64,000 nt of DNA from Pogostemon cablin (GCA_023678885.1 CM043005.1:11026314-11090313), one strand, 5' to 3'. Shown: positions 1 through 11,624, counted from the first letter of the stretch. Numbers and translations are program-made. The notes: a model not told the origin generated them from the letters alone.

Positions 1-188
1 CGATGGCATAGGAGTAGTTTTCGGCGTGTTTTTCCGGCATTGATAGCGGTCGCAAGGCAGAACATTGCAGCTGGACGACTGCGTCGGCTGGAAGTACCCG
101 GTAGTTGCTACTGGTGTTGTTTCCGACAGCGAACGGCGAAGGACAGCTTTTCCGTTGGGCAGCCGCTTCGGTGGAAGTATGGTTGATG
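1..188 (+). mobile_element. Copia family A copy 1, leader fragment left of a nested insertion
   Basis: GC-richer sequence that runs off the window's left edge. It stops at 188, where the family B element begins; the 5 bases 184-188 (TGATG) recur at 4831-4835, so this stretch and 4836 onward were once continuous. The right part, from about 5590, aligns by eye with the internal leader of the complete Copia copies at 39180 and 55730. This piece is therefore inferred to be the GC-rich untranslated leader of the same element. No coding potential is recognised. Confidence 0.55.
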
Positions 189-646
189 TGTTGGAAATTA
201 ATCCATGAAACCTTAACCCTATTATGATTAACGAGATTTAAACTGTAAAGCGGAAGCGTACCTGATCCAATGAGTCTCTAGGCGGAACACGAACTCAGGA
301 TCAGTGGTTTTATGACCTTCCTCAACTAAGCCTCCTTATTCCTTATGGGGACCGTAGTAATCCCTCCCGATGGGGAGAAGGGAAGACGATGTGCGGCTTA
401 GTATATTGGGGACCATAACCTGGGAGCCTTTATATACTACTTGATTAGACCACCCATAATCACCTAATCACGTAGTATTGGGTATCTACTCATTTGGCCC
501 ATATTAATTATTATTATAGCCTATGGACTTTTAATCTTAATTGGATCACTTTAATTAAATCCATAAAATAATTGAATAGCTAATATAATTGTATAATAAT
601 ATATTGCCCACAATTAGATTATAATGGAAATTAATAATTTCCAACA
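189..646 (-). repeat. Family B 3' LTR (left copy)
   Basis: 458 bp, TG...CA ends, imperfect terminal inverted repeat TGTTGGAAAT / ATTTCCAACA. It is the 3' LTR because the purine tract (in complement) follows it at 647. It matches 4373-4830 at all but one base. Confidence 0.93.
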
Positions 647-659
647 ATCTCCCACTTGG
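647..659 (-). other. Polypurine tract of family B
   Basis: On the minus strand this reads as an A/G-rich tract ending GTGGGAGAT directly against the LTR. This is the usual place for plus-strand DNA priming. The same AAGTGGGAGAT tract is used by the family A Copia elements in this window. Confidence 0.75.
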
Positions 660-3600
660 GCTATATATTTTCCGTTAGCAATTATATCAAGAGTCCTTAA
701 TTGCGCATCTTTATGCTATTCCTCTTCAGGCTATACTTAACAATCTGGTCCATCTCATGTACTAATACGGAATTACCGCGGCATTCACCACATTATAAAT
801 CGTGATTAAACCTCGACAATCACCATATCAATATACTCAATGACATAGATCAAATATGGTGAGTAGCATGGAAATTACATGCAATGTGATCGAAACATAT
901 CTATTTCCAACTGGTCCTACTTTAATCCTTAGTGAGATCAATTCATAATGTAAAATATTACAAAATGAAAAATTAACTTAAGTGAATTCACAATGAATTC
1001 AAATCAACTCAATTCTGCAGAAAACCGAATTATCTAAAATCAAAGTGTCTTAAAACTTTAAAGAGCAATAAATATAGACTCCCACTGAACCAATGTATTC
1101 TAAAATCATATAACACCCACATGAGTAGCTAGCTCATAAAATTACAGGGCGTTGAATACATGATTGGCGGATCCGTATTTAGAGTCTATCATAGTATGCT
1201 CTACCAAAATTTATCCATAAGAACACTTTCTTTAACAACCAAGAATTCTATGTCAATATGTTTGACTTATAAGAACTCTTATTGCTAATACTTTACTGCG
1301 AACTAACTGTCACAATCAACTTTATGTGACTAAACTTCGCAACCTTTATTTCATGTTTGAATGCCCCTTAGTGTGCTACTGATTCTGTTGTCATGGTTAA
1401 TGAGCTAAAGTGTTTGCTTAATACTTTTACTTGTATAACTCTCCAGACCAACAGAAGATGTAGCCTGAAGTGGATCTTATATCGTATTGGCATCCAACAA
1501 ACTCATAATCAGACTACTTTATGATCTCCTACTAATCTGATTATCTCTAATGTTAAAGCATGTTATCCTTAGTTCTTTGTAAAGATCCATACTAGAGTTA
1601 CTTAAATGTCTACTTAATACACCAACAACAGAAGCCAAATTAGGTCTTGTACATACCTCATCATACAACAACTTCTAACAACCAAAACATATAGAATATT
1701 TCTACATTTATTAAATCTTTAATATAACTTTAGGGCACCTTATTGAGACTTCACTTGTCTCCCTTAGTTTAACTTAAACATTCTCCCACTGAATTATATA
1801 ATCATCTACATTTCTCTCAAAACCAAATAAGACAATTACCTCATGAAGATATGTGTAATTCCTTTATGGAAAACTTACTTGAATGCATAGATGGTTTTCC
1901 TATTAGTTCTTAAACCATTTAGATCGTATCATCAGTGTTGTGATCAAGGAACTTTATCTTTACATCCATTCAAAATGTGCTACTAATGTCACGATTATCT
2001 TAAAACAATGTCTTCCTTCCCTTTTGAGTATAATCCTTTATCAAGATGCAAACCTAATCATCTTGTATTGAGTTATACTCATAACTTATAGCATTAACCT
2101 ACTTTCGAGTAATTGGACCTTTCATGATCTGATGAATATTGTTTGAATATTCTACCATTAATTTCATAGTGTCCTCATTATTTAGGAGAAAACTACATAA
2201 TCTTCTGAATTATCTTTCTCCCAACTCTAGTGGTTTCCTTAGTGACATTAATTCTTGAGGTTGTTGATTTTATTATGCCTCAAATATTATTCACATTGTC
2301 CTATCGATATTCTAAATTTGGACATTCTTAAAAGCATAAGTAGGGGTCTAATAGACTCCTCTTCAAAGACAATGTCTTTAATATTATTCTTCTCCCCAAA
2401 TCAACATCCTCACAGAATACCGTATTACCCGTCTCAAATATGATCCGATCAATTGGATCATAAACTTATTATCTTTATTTAATATCAATAAAGTAGCTTG
2501 TATCTATTTGAATCCAATTTTCTTTAGTAGATCCCAATGATCTAGCCTTAGTTGGATATCACCATATGTGAAACTCAAAGAGTTCTCACAACTACTTTGG
2601 TTGGAACTTTATTGAGACCATAAGCTGCAATCTTTAGTATTTCTCCAATTAGTAACCATATATTGTGGAGTACTATTTTTGTCTTTTAACTTCACCATGC
2701 ATACTGAATAATTTAATGCAGTGTATTATAAGACAATTCCACAGGCCTTTAAGAGAAAACAAAAGGTTATACTTTAGTTGTCTTTAGCAGCTTTCTTAAT
2801 GGGATTTCTTGTATTGCCCTTATACTTTATTGAGATTAAGTTTGACTTATTAGTCTCATCCTTATTGTGGAAGTTCACTCATCAAGTATGATTTTGTTGT
2901 TGATATATGGAAAACTTAATTAGCAGACTTCTTAATTATACAGAGAATTAATGCAAAATAATTTTTCATGCTCGCATTAAGCTTTATAATCTTTCAAAAA
3001 ACTTTATAGTCTTTCAAAATTTAACTAAATTAGAATCATCTTGAAGATTCGAGCACAATATTAGTATCAAGTCTCTGGACAAAAAAATACTAATTTAAAT
3101 GATGCTCTCATGCAGTAGTCAAATACTGACAATAAAACTGTCAAGCAATAGCCTTCCTGTGGGCCGACTTATTACTCACATGTCAAACCAAATAATTGTC
3201 ACGTATTTACCACCACAGGTACTTGTGTATTTCTGCCAAATATTAATCTACCTGTGGGCCGATCAATACCCGCATGAAGATACACTCATACAACATTATT
3301 AATTGGGGACCCATCACAAGACACCTTGTGCAACATTAACCTCGTCTGTGGACAAAAATTAACTGCAGGGGTAATCTTGGTGTAATAATCAAGTATTGAC
3401 AATAAGTTCTGTCAAACAAGAGTCTATCTGTGGACCGACTAATGTTCACATGAACAATCCAAATAATTATCACATACTTATTATCACATGTATGTTATTA
3501 TTCTGTCAAACTGTGCCTACCTGTGGGCCGAACACAGAACACATGAATAATTACACACCCATCTATGTAATTTCAATAAAGTCGCACTTCACACACAGAT

Positions 3601-4356
3601 ATTGCTGTGGCAACATGGTGCTTCGATTGACTAGATTGAAGGTTTACTAGACTAATTAAATAAATATTAAAATATTTAATTTAATTAAACGACATTTAAA
3701 TGTCTCCCCAATTTTATTAATTTAATTCAATAAATTAAATGGAAACTTTAGATGATTCATACCATAATGAAAGATTTCTTAATTTAATTATTCCATATCC
3801 TAATTTAGATGAAATCAAATTAGGCAAATATCCTTATATAAATAAATAATGATGTACCATATTAATTCTAATTTCAGTTATCAAATTAATGAAATTAGAA
3901 TTACAATCCACAAGGATGTCAATTATACCATTATTTACTACCAATTCACCATAAATAAAATTAATAAAATAATGTATCCAAGGTGACTATATCAATTAGA
4001 ATATAATCAATAATAATAGCAGCATAAGTTTATCATTTAACAGAAATATATGTGATACAGAAAATCACATCCAGAAATAATCCAAAATTAATCAAATTTA
4101 TCATATGTATTACACGCACATAAGATGTAATTACAGTCACATAAAAGTCAACGCCCAGATTGTCACAATTTCTGATGTGAACATAGTATACTAAATCCTT
4201 TCACATACATTCTAAATCAATTCCTGTACATCACACTTTAGCTGATAATTGAGTTTGTGACAGATGCATATTATTATTTCGAAAATAATAAATCAGAATT
4301 CTAAAGTGATGAATTCATACTTAATACCGTCAAATCTCAGAGAATCATGAATAGGG
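660..4356 (-). mobile_element. Family B internal region, no intact genes
   Basis: AT-rich, stop-ridden in all frames. I could not recognise gag, protease, integrase, RT or RNase H on either strand. The only structure I see is the duplicated block at 3115-3570. Either the coding genes are very decayed, or this is a non-autonomous derivative whose internal sequence is not coding. Confidence 0.6.
3115..3570. repeat. Diverged 271-bp tandem duplication with CTGTGGGCCGA motif
   Basis: The stretch from 3117 realigns with that from 3389, and that from 3230 with that from 3501, both at about 271 bp. Each unit has two half-units built round CTGTGGGCCGA (3157, 3251, 3524 areas) or the variant CTGTGGACCGA (3428 area), followed by a short spacer and an ACATGAA-like string. 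The four motif copies are better preserved than the sequence between them. Confidence 0.6.
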
Positions 4357-4370
4357 TGGCTCTGATACCA
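4357..4370 (-). other. Primer binding site of family B, initiator-Met tRNA
   Basis: The minus strand reads TGGTATCAGAGCCA, complementary to the 3' end of plant initiator methionine tRNA. It is two bases from the LTR that starts at 4373. This fixes the element's orientation. Confidence 0.9.
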
Positions 4371-4372
4371 CT

Positions 4373-4830
4373 TGTTGGAAATTAATCCATGAAACCTTAA
4401 CCCTATTATGATTAACGAGATTTAAACTGTAAAGCGGAAGCGTACCTGATCCAATGAGTCTCTAGGCGGAACACGAACTCAGGATCAGTGGTTTTATGAC
4501 CTTCCTCAACTAAGCCTCCTTATTCCTTATGGGGACCGTAGTAATCCCTCCCGATGGGGAGAAGGGAAGACGATGTGCGGCTTAGTATATTGGGGACCAT
4601 AACCTGGGAGCCTTTATATACTACTTGATTAGACCACCCATAATCACCTAATCACGTAGTATTGGGTATCTACTCATTTGGCCCATATTAATTATTATTA
4701 TAGCCTATGGACTTTTAATCTTAATTGAATCACTTTAATTAAATCCATAAAATAATTGAATAGCTAATATAATTGTATAATAATATATTGCCCACAATTA
4801 GATTATAATGGAAATTAATAATTTCCAACA
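4373..4830 (-). repeat. Family B 5' LTR (right copy)
   Basis: 458 bp, one mismatch to the left LTR. As the 5' LTR it would hold the promoter. The target duplication TGATG follows at 4831-4835. Confidence 0.93.
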
Positions 4831-5699
4831 TGATGTTGAGTAAACAATCTTACCAACAATTATTACTTTAATGAGTGGATGGGCAGGTGATATTGTTGTA
4901 TATCCACAACCAATAATGGACAATTAATTAGTGGTTGGAGGATAGTGGGATGTACACTAATTCAATGATTAATTGTTGAGTGTTGTCGGCTAAAAATGTG
5001 GAGTTAGTGGAGAGGTGATAGTTGAAGGCATTGGAGCATGCTCAAGTGATAGTGATGGGCAGATCCTGGGTCATCATGGGCTGCTGCTGGCTATGAGATT
5101 TTTGGCAAGTTCGAAGCAGCGTGAATAGGGCTCGGATCGCACGATGGCCGATGGTGACATCCATGACGAGCAGGTATGTCGGACAGCCTTTGCGTTGTAG
5201 TTGGGGCGAACTACCGAATGTACAGCTTGTGGCACACGACTTCAATCTCCTTCCTAGTGTGAGGCACACGTGTCGTGCCTATTGCTGGCATGTGGCCATG
5301 CGTGGTTAGCATGGGAAGCATGTAGGCACGTACGGGGATACGCACTGGTGAAGTACCATGGGGGCACAAGTCGTGCTTGTTTGCAGGTTTGGCGTGTGGA
5401 TTTCAGACAGGTGCCAGATGGTGGATTTCGATCCCCGTCTGCGTTGCCCACATTCGTGATTGATGGCGAACAATCGAATTCGCCAATATATATAACTGTT
5501 TATAATCGATTTAATTATTTGATTATTGTTATATATGTTATGCATGATTTTCTGGGATTTACTGCCTTATTTACCATAATAGGAGCATGCTAAGTTGCGT
5601 ATGTTATTTTGAATATTATATGCATGCAAAAACCCTCTTATTAAATAACTAAGTGGGAGAGGGATTGGTCATGATCCCGCAGCCTCCATTATTGATTTA

Positions 5700-5890
5700 T
5701 TAAGTGATGCAAATAAGCTTATAAATCGGCTATAGTGCCTTCCACCCTAACGGATGAGTGTTTTTTGCGGATCACCAGAATAAATTTTATTAAATAATTA
5801 TTATTTGTAATGTAATGCAAGTAAGCTTATGAGTCAGCTATAGTGCATTCCTCCCCAACGGATGAGTTTTATTTGCGGATCACTGGTACA
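5700..5890 (+). repeat. Duplicated Copia leader cassette (copy 1)
   Basis: Two tandem units of about 120 bp. Each has a TAAGCTTATRA-like string, a CCTTCC or CATTCC string, AACGGATGAGT and GCGGATCAC. The same pair occurs at 39295-39480, 46341-46526 and 55850-56040. It is noncoding and better kept than the neighbouring pol. Confidence 0.65.
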
Positions 5891-6869
5891 AATTAATAAT
5901 CGAAGGTTAAAGGAAATTATTTGAGGGCGTGTGGACTTCTCCAACTGTAAGACACACAATCTTGGGTAATGTACTTGTATCAAATAATGTTATACACTTA
6001 GATGCAATTAATAAGTATCCTCCCCAACAAAGTCACTGCTATTAAATTGCATGGCTAAAGGATTACGGACTATTAATCATTGAGTCATAAGATTAATTAT
6101 GACGTATGGAATTAATGGGTAAAACCTTCTTTTGCGAATGTTCGGGTTTATAAACATCCACACTAACGTGGCTTGCAAATTCATGCTGATTGAGATGTCG
6201 GTGAATTTATTTTATATTGTTTATTGAGGGGATAATATAAAATTTAAATTCGAAGAGTTTGATCGTCGTATTAATTTATTTGATTCTCTAAATTTTTGAA
6301 TAATTTATTTCACTTATTGTTAACTGAAAGATATTATATTTACTTGTCCAAATAAATGATTAGAAAAGAATCTTGGTTTTAATTCTTATTGCTTAGGAAA
6401 ACTAAAATGTGTTCTCACTAAGGGTATCCTCTGATGCCTATTTAAACTCTCTAGTGAAGAGGTTAGAGGTTCATAGAAATATGATGGTCTCACGCGACCC
6501 TTCAGATACTTAAGAAAGTTAGAAAGGAAAAAGGTCATGGTTAGCTTGATGAATAAATTAGAAATACTTCTAATAGAAATTGAAGGGGAAACCTATCTCA
6601 ATTTATTTTCATAGTTTTGATTAAACATTTTGAGTAAGTTTCACCTGAATTACAATAAGTTGTATATGGTAAGAAACTTCTGACAAAACTTGTGGTGAAG
6701 GAAAATCAATTTCATCAAGAGGTGAACAAGGATATTATCTTATTCACTAGTGGACGGAAACATGATTAATGATGGCGTTTACTGATACGTTGTGTATAAA
6801 TACCGGAATCGTTAAATGTTTTGAATGTAGTGATGATAAGATAATTAAATACATGGGTAAACTACATGA

Positions 6870-8255
6870 GTAGTAATTATTGCAGTGAGAGTTGTTTATT
6901 TATCTTATGATATAAATAAACATTTGATTTTGAGACATTGTCTTTACATACGTTTTTGTAGAAAGAATTTCATTTCAGTTTCTATGCATTTACAGATTAA
7001 TACTCTATTTTATTTAAATAAAATGGCCATTATAATGAAAGATGGAGTTATAATTTGTTATGGTATGATAGTGACAATTTGTACACTTTAAAATCATGTT
7101 TCTCTCACGAATGCAACAAATAGTAATTAATAATGCATCTTCTAAACTTAGTAAGAGAAAGGAACATTTGGAGAAGAACTAAACATACTTTTGGCATCTA
7201 AGACTAGATCATTTTACTTAAGTACGATTCGAAAATTGATAGCCAATGGACCATTAGGTTTATTAGAAGTGAAAACTATCGAACTAGCGAGTCTTACTTG
7301 GAAGTGAATATGATTATTTGCCTCTACTAGGCAAAGGGGTAAAGAGCCATGAAAAGATTTGTTGGAAATGGTTCATTCTGATTTAAACAATCCTAAGATT
7401 ATCCCGGTGAGAGGTGCTTATGAATATTCGAAGATTATTCTAGAAACAAGATATATTTGATGCACTGCAAGTCTGAGTACTATGATTAATTCAAGAAGTA
7501 CATGACTAATGCAGTAAAGCATCATGGAAGATATATCAAGTTATTACGATTCAAATCGTGGTGACGAAAACCTCTTGGGATAGTTAGGAACTATTAATCA
7601 GAGTTTGGGATTGTATCCCAATTTGTCTGCACCGGGCAAACCCCAGCTGAATGGTGTGAGGGAAGTAAAGAATAGCACTCTTATGGAAATGATTAGATAA
7701 ATGATGAATTATTTGAAATTACTAAAATTCATTTTATGGGTAAGCCCTAGAATCAACATATCGAATGTTTGTCTGTTTGTGCGATATCCTAAAAAAATGA
7801 AGAATTGTTTTAAAATAGTTCAAAAGATCAGAAAGTGATTGCTAACACGAACACTAGATTTTGGAAAGGGACTATGTAATTAACTACAAATCCATGTATA
7901 AGTTGTTTTAAAAATGTGAGAAGAGAAACACAAATTTTAGTATCAAGAATACAAGAGGATATACCACAAGTAAACTGCATCATGTGTCACATCTGATACA
8001 CAATTACATGTAGTATCTTATCATAGTGGGAGGGTTGTTTAACAACCGAAAAGATTCATGTTTTGGGAAAGTCGCGAGACTTGGTCCCTATTAAACATGA
8101 AATAGGCCCATGGACACGACAAAGCACTACAATGTCAAAATGCACCATCTTAGTAAGTTGCAATGTTTTTATCTGGAAGCTTGTAGAACCACTAAGTGGT
8201 GTAAAAGCCATTGGAAATGATCATACAAAATAAAAGAGGATCATACAGTAAGGTA
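6870..8255 (+). pseudogene. Degenerate Copia pol (protease end, integrase, RT start), copy 1
   Basis: Remains of a Ty1/copia polyprotein on the plus strand. The end of the protease/linker block is at 6885-7091 (short ORF with VVYLSYD and CLYIRF strings). Integrase remains run from about 7190 to 7790, with a DSDLN-like string near 7378, an APGKPQLNGV string near 7630 and MMNYLK near 7710. The integrase-to-RT linker follows (about 7970-8130), then an RT start at 8200 (VKAIGN). Stops and frameshifts break every segment. Integrase would insert the element's cDNA and RT would copy its RNA; neither can be made from this copy. Confidence 0.75.
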
Positions 8256-8530
8256 GAAGCTTATGAGAGTTAAAATAAGTGTGTTTTATTGTCCAATTTA
8301 ACACATTCTTGATTGGAATTATTGTCATATATTAGCACAATGGTCTTATATTCATTATATGTGAGAGTAAGGTGCACTTGAGGTGTTTTGTTGTATTTTA
8401 GGTGGAAAAAGGATCAAAAGTGCAAGGTTGGAGAAAAGGTGCAATTTGTGCAAGGATGCTGAAAAACGCACGTCCAAATTTCATAATTTTTCTGTGTTTT
8501 TGTGGAGATCAAAAATATTGATTTAATACA

Positions 8531-8810
8531 TGGTTCGAAAGCCACTGAAGAGAGGTCGTTCTGGAATGAAGAACACCCCAATCGGATTCCAAACGAGAGA
8601 GTTATGATCAAAGTGGTGACATCGCGCAAGTTGTTCCTATTCAGAACGACTATCCACTTTGCATGATTTGTTACATATTCAAATATTGTAGTTTCTATAA
8701 GTTATTTACATGGATTGAAAGCCAAGGAAGAGAGGATTATGTGAGTACAATAATCACTCAAATCGGAGCTCGGATGTGGAAGTTATACAAGAAACGGTAA
8801 GACTGTGCAA
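8531..8810 (+). repeat. Two copies of an LTR module shared between retrotransposon groups
   Basis: Copy a is 8531-8634 and copy b is 8711-8810. The shared pattern is GAAAGCC, GAAGAGAGG, a CACYCMAATCGG-type string, then GAGTTATG or AAGTTATA. Related copies lie at 24199-24306, 24379-24480, 17781-17880 and 17950-18060 (both minus), 53911-54011 and 60991-61091. Confidence 0.7.
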
Positions 8811-9018
8811 GTCAATTCGACCAGGGGAGGTCAATTCGACCTGATGTGTTGATCGAATTGAGGTCGAATCGGACGAAAAAAGAGTCAATTCGACCACGAC
8901 ACCTCAATTCAACCTGTTGTGCTAGTCAATTTGAGCACCTGAAGCTTCCAGTAGGTCAATTCGACCTCCAATTCGACCTGGAGGGAAGAATTCGACCTGA
9001 CTCCTTGGTCGAATTGAC
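8811..9018. repeat. AATTCGACC motif cluster in Gypsy C LTR
   Basis: Six exact AATTCGACC copies and one exact reverse copy (GGTCGAATT), plus several one-base variants, in 208 bp just upstream of the TATA box. The flanks are often GGTC on the left and TG or AG on the right, so many sites are near-palindromic. Confidence 0.85.
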
Positions 9019-9111
9019 TTGCAGAAACTTACCATATCCGTATTTTTACACCTTCAATGCGTGTGTTCACCCAAAAAGCTCAGTCCAAGGCTTATAAGAA
9101 GAGCTTACAAG

Positions 9112-9120
9112 TATAAAAGG
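9112..9120 (+). promoter_or_regulatory. TATA box of Gypsy C LTR
   Basis: TATAAAAGG, in the same position relative to the module and motif cluster as TATAAAAGG at 24639 in the solo LTR. Likely the U3 promoter of the element. Confidence 0.65.
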
Positions 9121-10263
9121 AGGTGTAGATCACACCATTAAACACAATATACAAGAGAGAAGAAGAGAGGCCACAACATACTACACCCCACAAGGGAGGA
9201 TCACCCCCGAACTATCATCCCTTCCTCCATCCATCCATCACTTTGAAGATTTATTTGTGGAATCAAGGGGAGAACTAAGAAGAGAATTCAAGAGCGAGAA
9301 GGACGCGATGATGCCACATCTAGGGTCTATTCGTTTCCTAATTTATCTTGTATTTTCTGATATCCGGGTAAGTTCTATCCAACACCCATGATTGTTCTTC
9401 GCAACATCATGGGCTAGAGCCTTTTTGGTAGAACCAGGGTTGTGAAAGTTTTATCTAGTTAATATAACTTTCGTGTGTAAACTCTATACAACACTACTTG
9501 TGGATCTATTCTATATAAGATTATGCCTTTTTAATTCATATTCACGGTCGTTTTGTGCATCTTTAACTGTTATGTAAAGTCTGAATATATTTTTGGTTAT
9601 TGATTGAGTGCGTTCACCGCTGAGCAGGATTATATGTTATAATTCTAAGTGAAGGGATTCCAAAGTCTTATTAGAACTATTTTATATAGATACTTGTTAA
9701 TTGAATTGAATTCGAGTTAATAAGTAGGATAAAGAGGTTAATTTTATAGTACCTATAAAGGGAGATCATATCGGGTTAGAGTACCAATTGGCCAGGGAAA
9801 TAATTGATACTGATAGTACCTAGAAAAGGGGGTGAAATTATATCTCTTGCTCAGAGGTTATTCACACGTGTTACATGCATGTCTACTTGTGTCTATAGAG
9901 TAGATATGCATAGTTTAGTGATGCGTCCATATTCCACAAGGCATAGTCGGACACCAACACACGGAAGGGAAGTTAAGTAGTAAAACTGGATTACCCTAGA
10001 GCTACCTATTTTCCTACTTGATCCACTTTCGTATTCTTCAAGTGATATTTTATTTTATTTGTTATTTAATTTCCAGCATATTAGTTGTTAGATAATAACC
10101 ATTCAAACATAATTGCCTTGTCTTAATTAATTTAGATAATAATTAAATTGATAATACGCCATCCCTTGGATTTCGATATTCACTTGGTCACCTTTTGAAA
10201 CTACAATTGATATCCTTCATACTTGAAAATTAATTGTGTGCTGAGAAAACGCTCATCAAGTCT

Positions 10264-10281
10264 TGGCGCCGTTGCCGGGGA
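10264..10281 (+). other. Primer binding site, tRNA-Asp
   Basis: TGGCGCCGTTGCCGGGGA, complementary to the 3' end of plant tRNA-Asp, five bases after the LTR end. Typical of Athila/Tat-type plant Gypsy elements. Confidence 0.9.
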
Positions 10282-10430
10282 CGGCTGTCATTATTAGTTT
10301 ATTATTTCTAGTTTGATTAAGACTTCTATTTGTGATTTATTTATTTCTATCTAACTTTAAATTTTTCTAGGTACTTGTGCATTAGGAAAAGTAGAGGAAG
10401 GAAAAGAAGGAATAACACACTGTTCTAAAC

Positions 10431-11563
10431 ATGGTCGGAGCAAGGCATAATCCGGATAATGTTACAATCCGTGAAATTTTCACAAACTATGAGATTGGTA
10501 ACATGGGGTTGATAGGAGAAAGGGGGAAGATGATGATTTTGAGATAAATCCCGCTCTTATTAAGATGGTAGAGAAGAATCCCTTTTCTGGATGTTGCTTT
10601 GAAGATCCATATCAGTATCTCCGAAGATTTCTTGGTTATGCAAACACTCAAAAGGGCACTGGAGCTAATGATCATGCTAGACGGATCGACCTATTCAAAT
10701 TTTCATTAATTGATGGAGCAGAAGCTTGGTATGAGACTCTTGATGCCACAGATTGCACTACATGGGACCAACTGTAGCAGAAGTTCTTGGAGAGATACAT
10801 GCCATCCTCTAGGATAATAAGAATGAGGCAAGACATCACCCAATTTGTTATAAATCAAGGTGAGAAATTTTATGAGGTGTGGGACAGGTTTAAAGACATG
10901 CTCAGGAGGTGTCCACAACATGGGATGTCTAAGCCTGAGTACATAAGCATCTTCTACTATGGATTGGATTGTGAGTCGCGTATTTTTATTGATGCATCAT
11001 TAAGAGGAGCGATGTTATCTAAAACATCACTTGAAGTAGAAAAATTGTTTGAAGACATCTCTATTAATTCACGTGACTAGCCTACGGAGAGAGTTAGAGA
11101 ATCATATGTACTTGACAAGGTGGCGCAGGTTGAACATCAAGTGAAGCCGAATAGGAATGATGAGATCATCTCTAGTTTAGGTAACATCAACAAGCTACTA
11201 GAATCCCAGCAAAGGCAGATTACAGAGTTGACACTAAGGGGGCTTAGTATGCAGCAGCACGAAGTGAAGAGTGTTGAAGATACCTTCAATCGATACATGG
11301 CAGAGAATGATGCTAGGATTTATTGTCTTGAGGATACCATGAATATTGATCATCCAGATTTATCTAAGCAGTTGAAGGACCTCACTTTGATTATGGGGAC
11401 TTCAATTCGACCAGACCAACATGTTGAATCCTGGTCGAATCGAGCGTACAGGGTGAGAATGGACTTCCAGGTGCACAATTTGACCACTACATACCCAATT
11501 CGACCAGCAACCCTGGTCGAATCCAGGTCGAACCCAACTGTTCTATACCATTTTCCATGCTGA
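10431..11563 (+). pseudogene. gag: Gypsy gag (capsid) pseudogene
   Basis: Gag would form the virus-like particle that packages element RNA. The probable start is ATG 10431 (MVGARHNPDN). A frameshift in the G-rich run at about 10505-10535 moves to the frame that carries the retrotransposon gag domain from about 10550 to 11080: NPFSG, DPYQYLRRF, then after the stop YEVWDRFKDMLRRCPQHG, a typical plant Gypsy capsid pattern. Two in-frame TAG codons break it (10775-10777 and 11078-11080); the same frame continues to 11563. The C-terminal part (11120-11563) is predicted to be helical (an SQQRQITEL-type stretch). It then carries two copies of an IRP...VES...SN unit encoded by the AATTCGACC hairpins. 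No zinc knuckle is visible. Confidence 0.8.
11403..11535. repeat. AATTCGACC hairpins at the gag 3' end
   Basis: ATTCGACCAG at about 11405 pairs with CTGGTCGAAT about 16 bases later. A second ATTCGACCAG at about 11498 pairs with CTGGTCGAAT after only five bases (loop CAACC). Both are perfect 10-bp stems. The sequence is the same motif that is clustered in this element's LTR. Confidence 0.8.
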
Positions 11564-11624
11564 ATGCTCCACATGATGTTGATGTTACTCCAGTATCATT
11601 ACATAGCAGAATACTAAGCTTATA

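Larger units (their letters stand above)
189..4830 (-). mobile_element. Complete young LTR retrotransposon, family B (Copia-like), minus strand, coding-dead
   Basis: Two 458-bp direct repeats (189-646 and 4373-4830) start TGTTGGAAAT and end ATTTCCAACA. They differ at one base that I can find (G at 544, A at 4728). A 5-bp target duplication TGATG flanks the element. A primer site for initiator-Met tRNA lies next to the right LTR and a purine tract (in complement) next to the left LTR, so it reads on the minus strand. The internal 3.7 kb has no ORF over 85 codons and no gag, integrase or RT motif I could place. It is probably a non-autonomous Copia; the superfamily rests on the primer site and TSD length, not on pol. 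Near-identical LTRs mean recent insertion. Confidence 0.9.
4836..8260 (+). mobile_element. Copia family A copy 1, internal region (interrupted and truncated)
   Basis: Continues the leader of 1-188 after the family B insertion. From 5590 onward it aligns with the internal region of the complete copies at 37417-43263 and 54144-59832: leader cassettes, protease end, integrase, then the start of RT. It is lost at 8260, where the Gypsy C LTR begins. The RT and RNase H half and the 3' LTR are not found downstream of that Gypsy element. LTRs of this copy are absent from the window. Confidence 0.8.
8261..10258 (+). repeat. Gypsy C 5' LTR
   Basis: About 1998 bp. It begins TTATGAGAG (TGATGAGAG in the solo copy at 23929) and ends CGCTCATCA just before the primer site. 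It aligns along its length with the solo LTR. It contains two copies of a 100-bp shared module (8531-8634, 8711-8810), a motif cluster (8811-9018) and a TATA box (9112). Confidence 0.85.

Noticed and set aside
3099..3650. Repeat block in family B as a CRISPR-like array
   Set aside because: Only four diverged motif copies with unequal spacing, inside an LTR element of a plant genome.
5270..5593. 107-codon ORF in Copia copy 1
   Set aside because: In the leader; not conserved in A2 or the tandem element.
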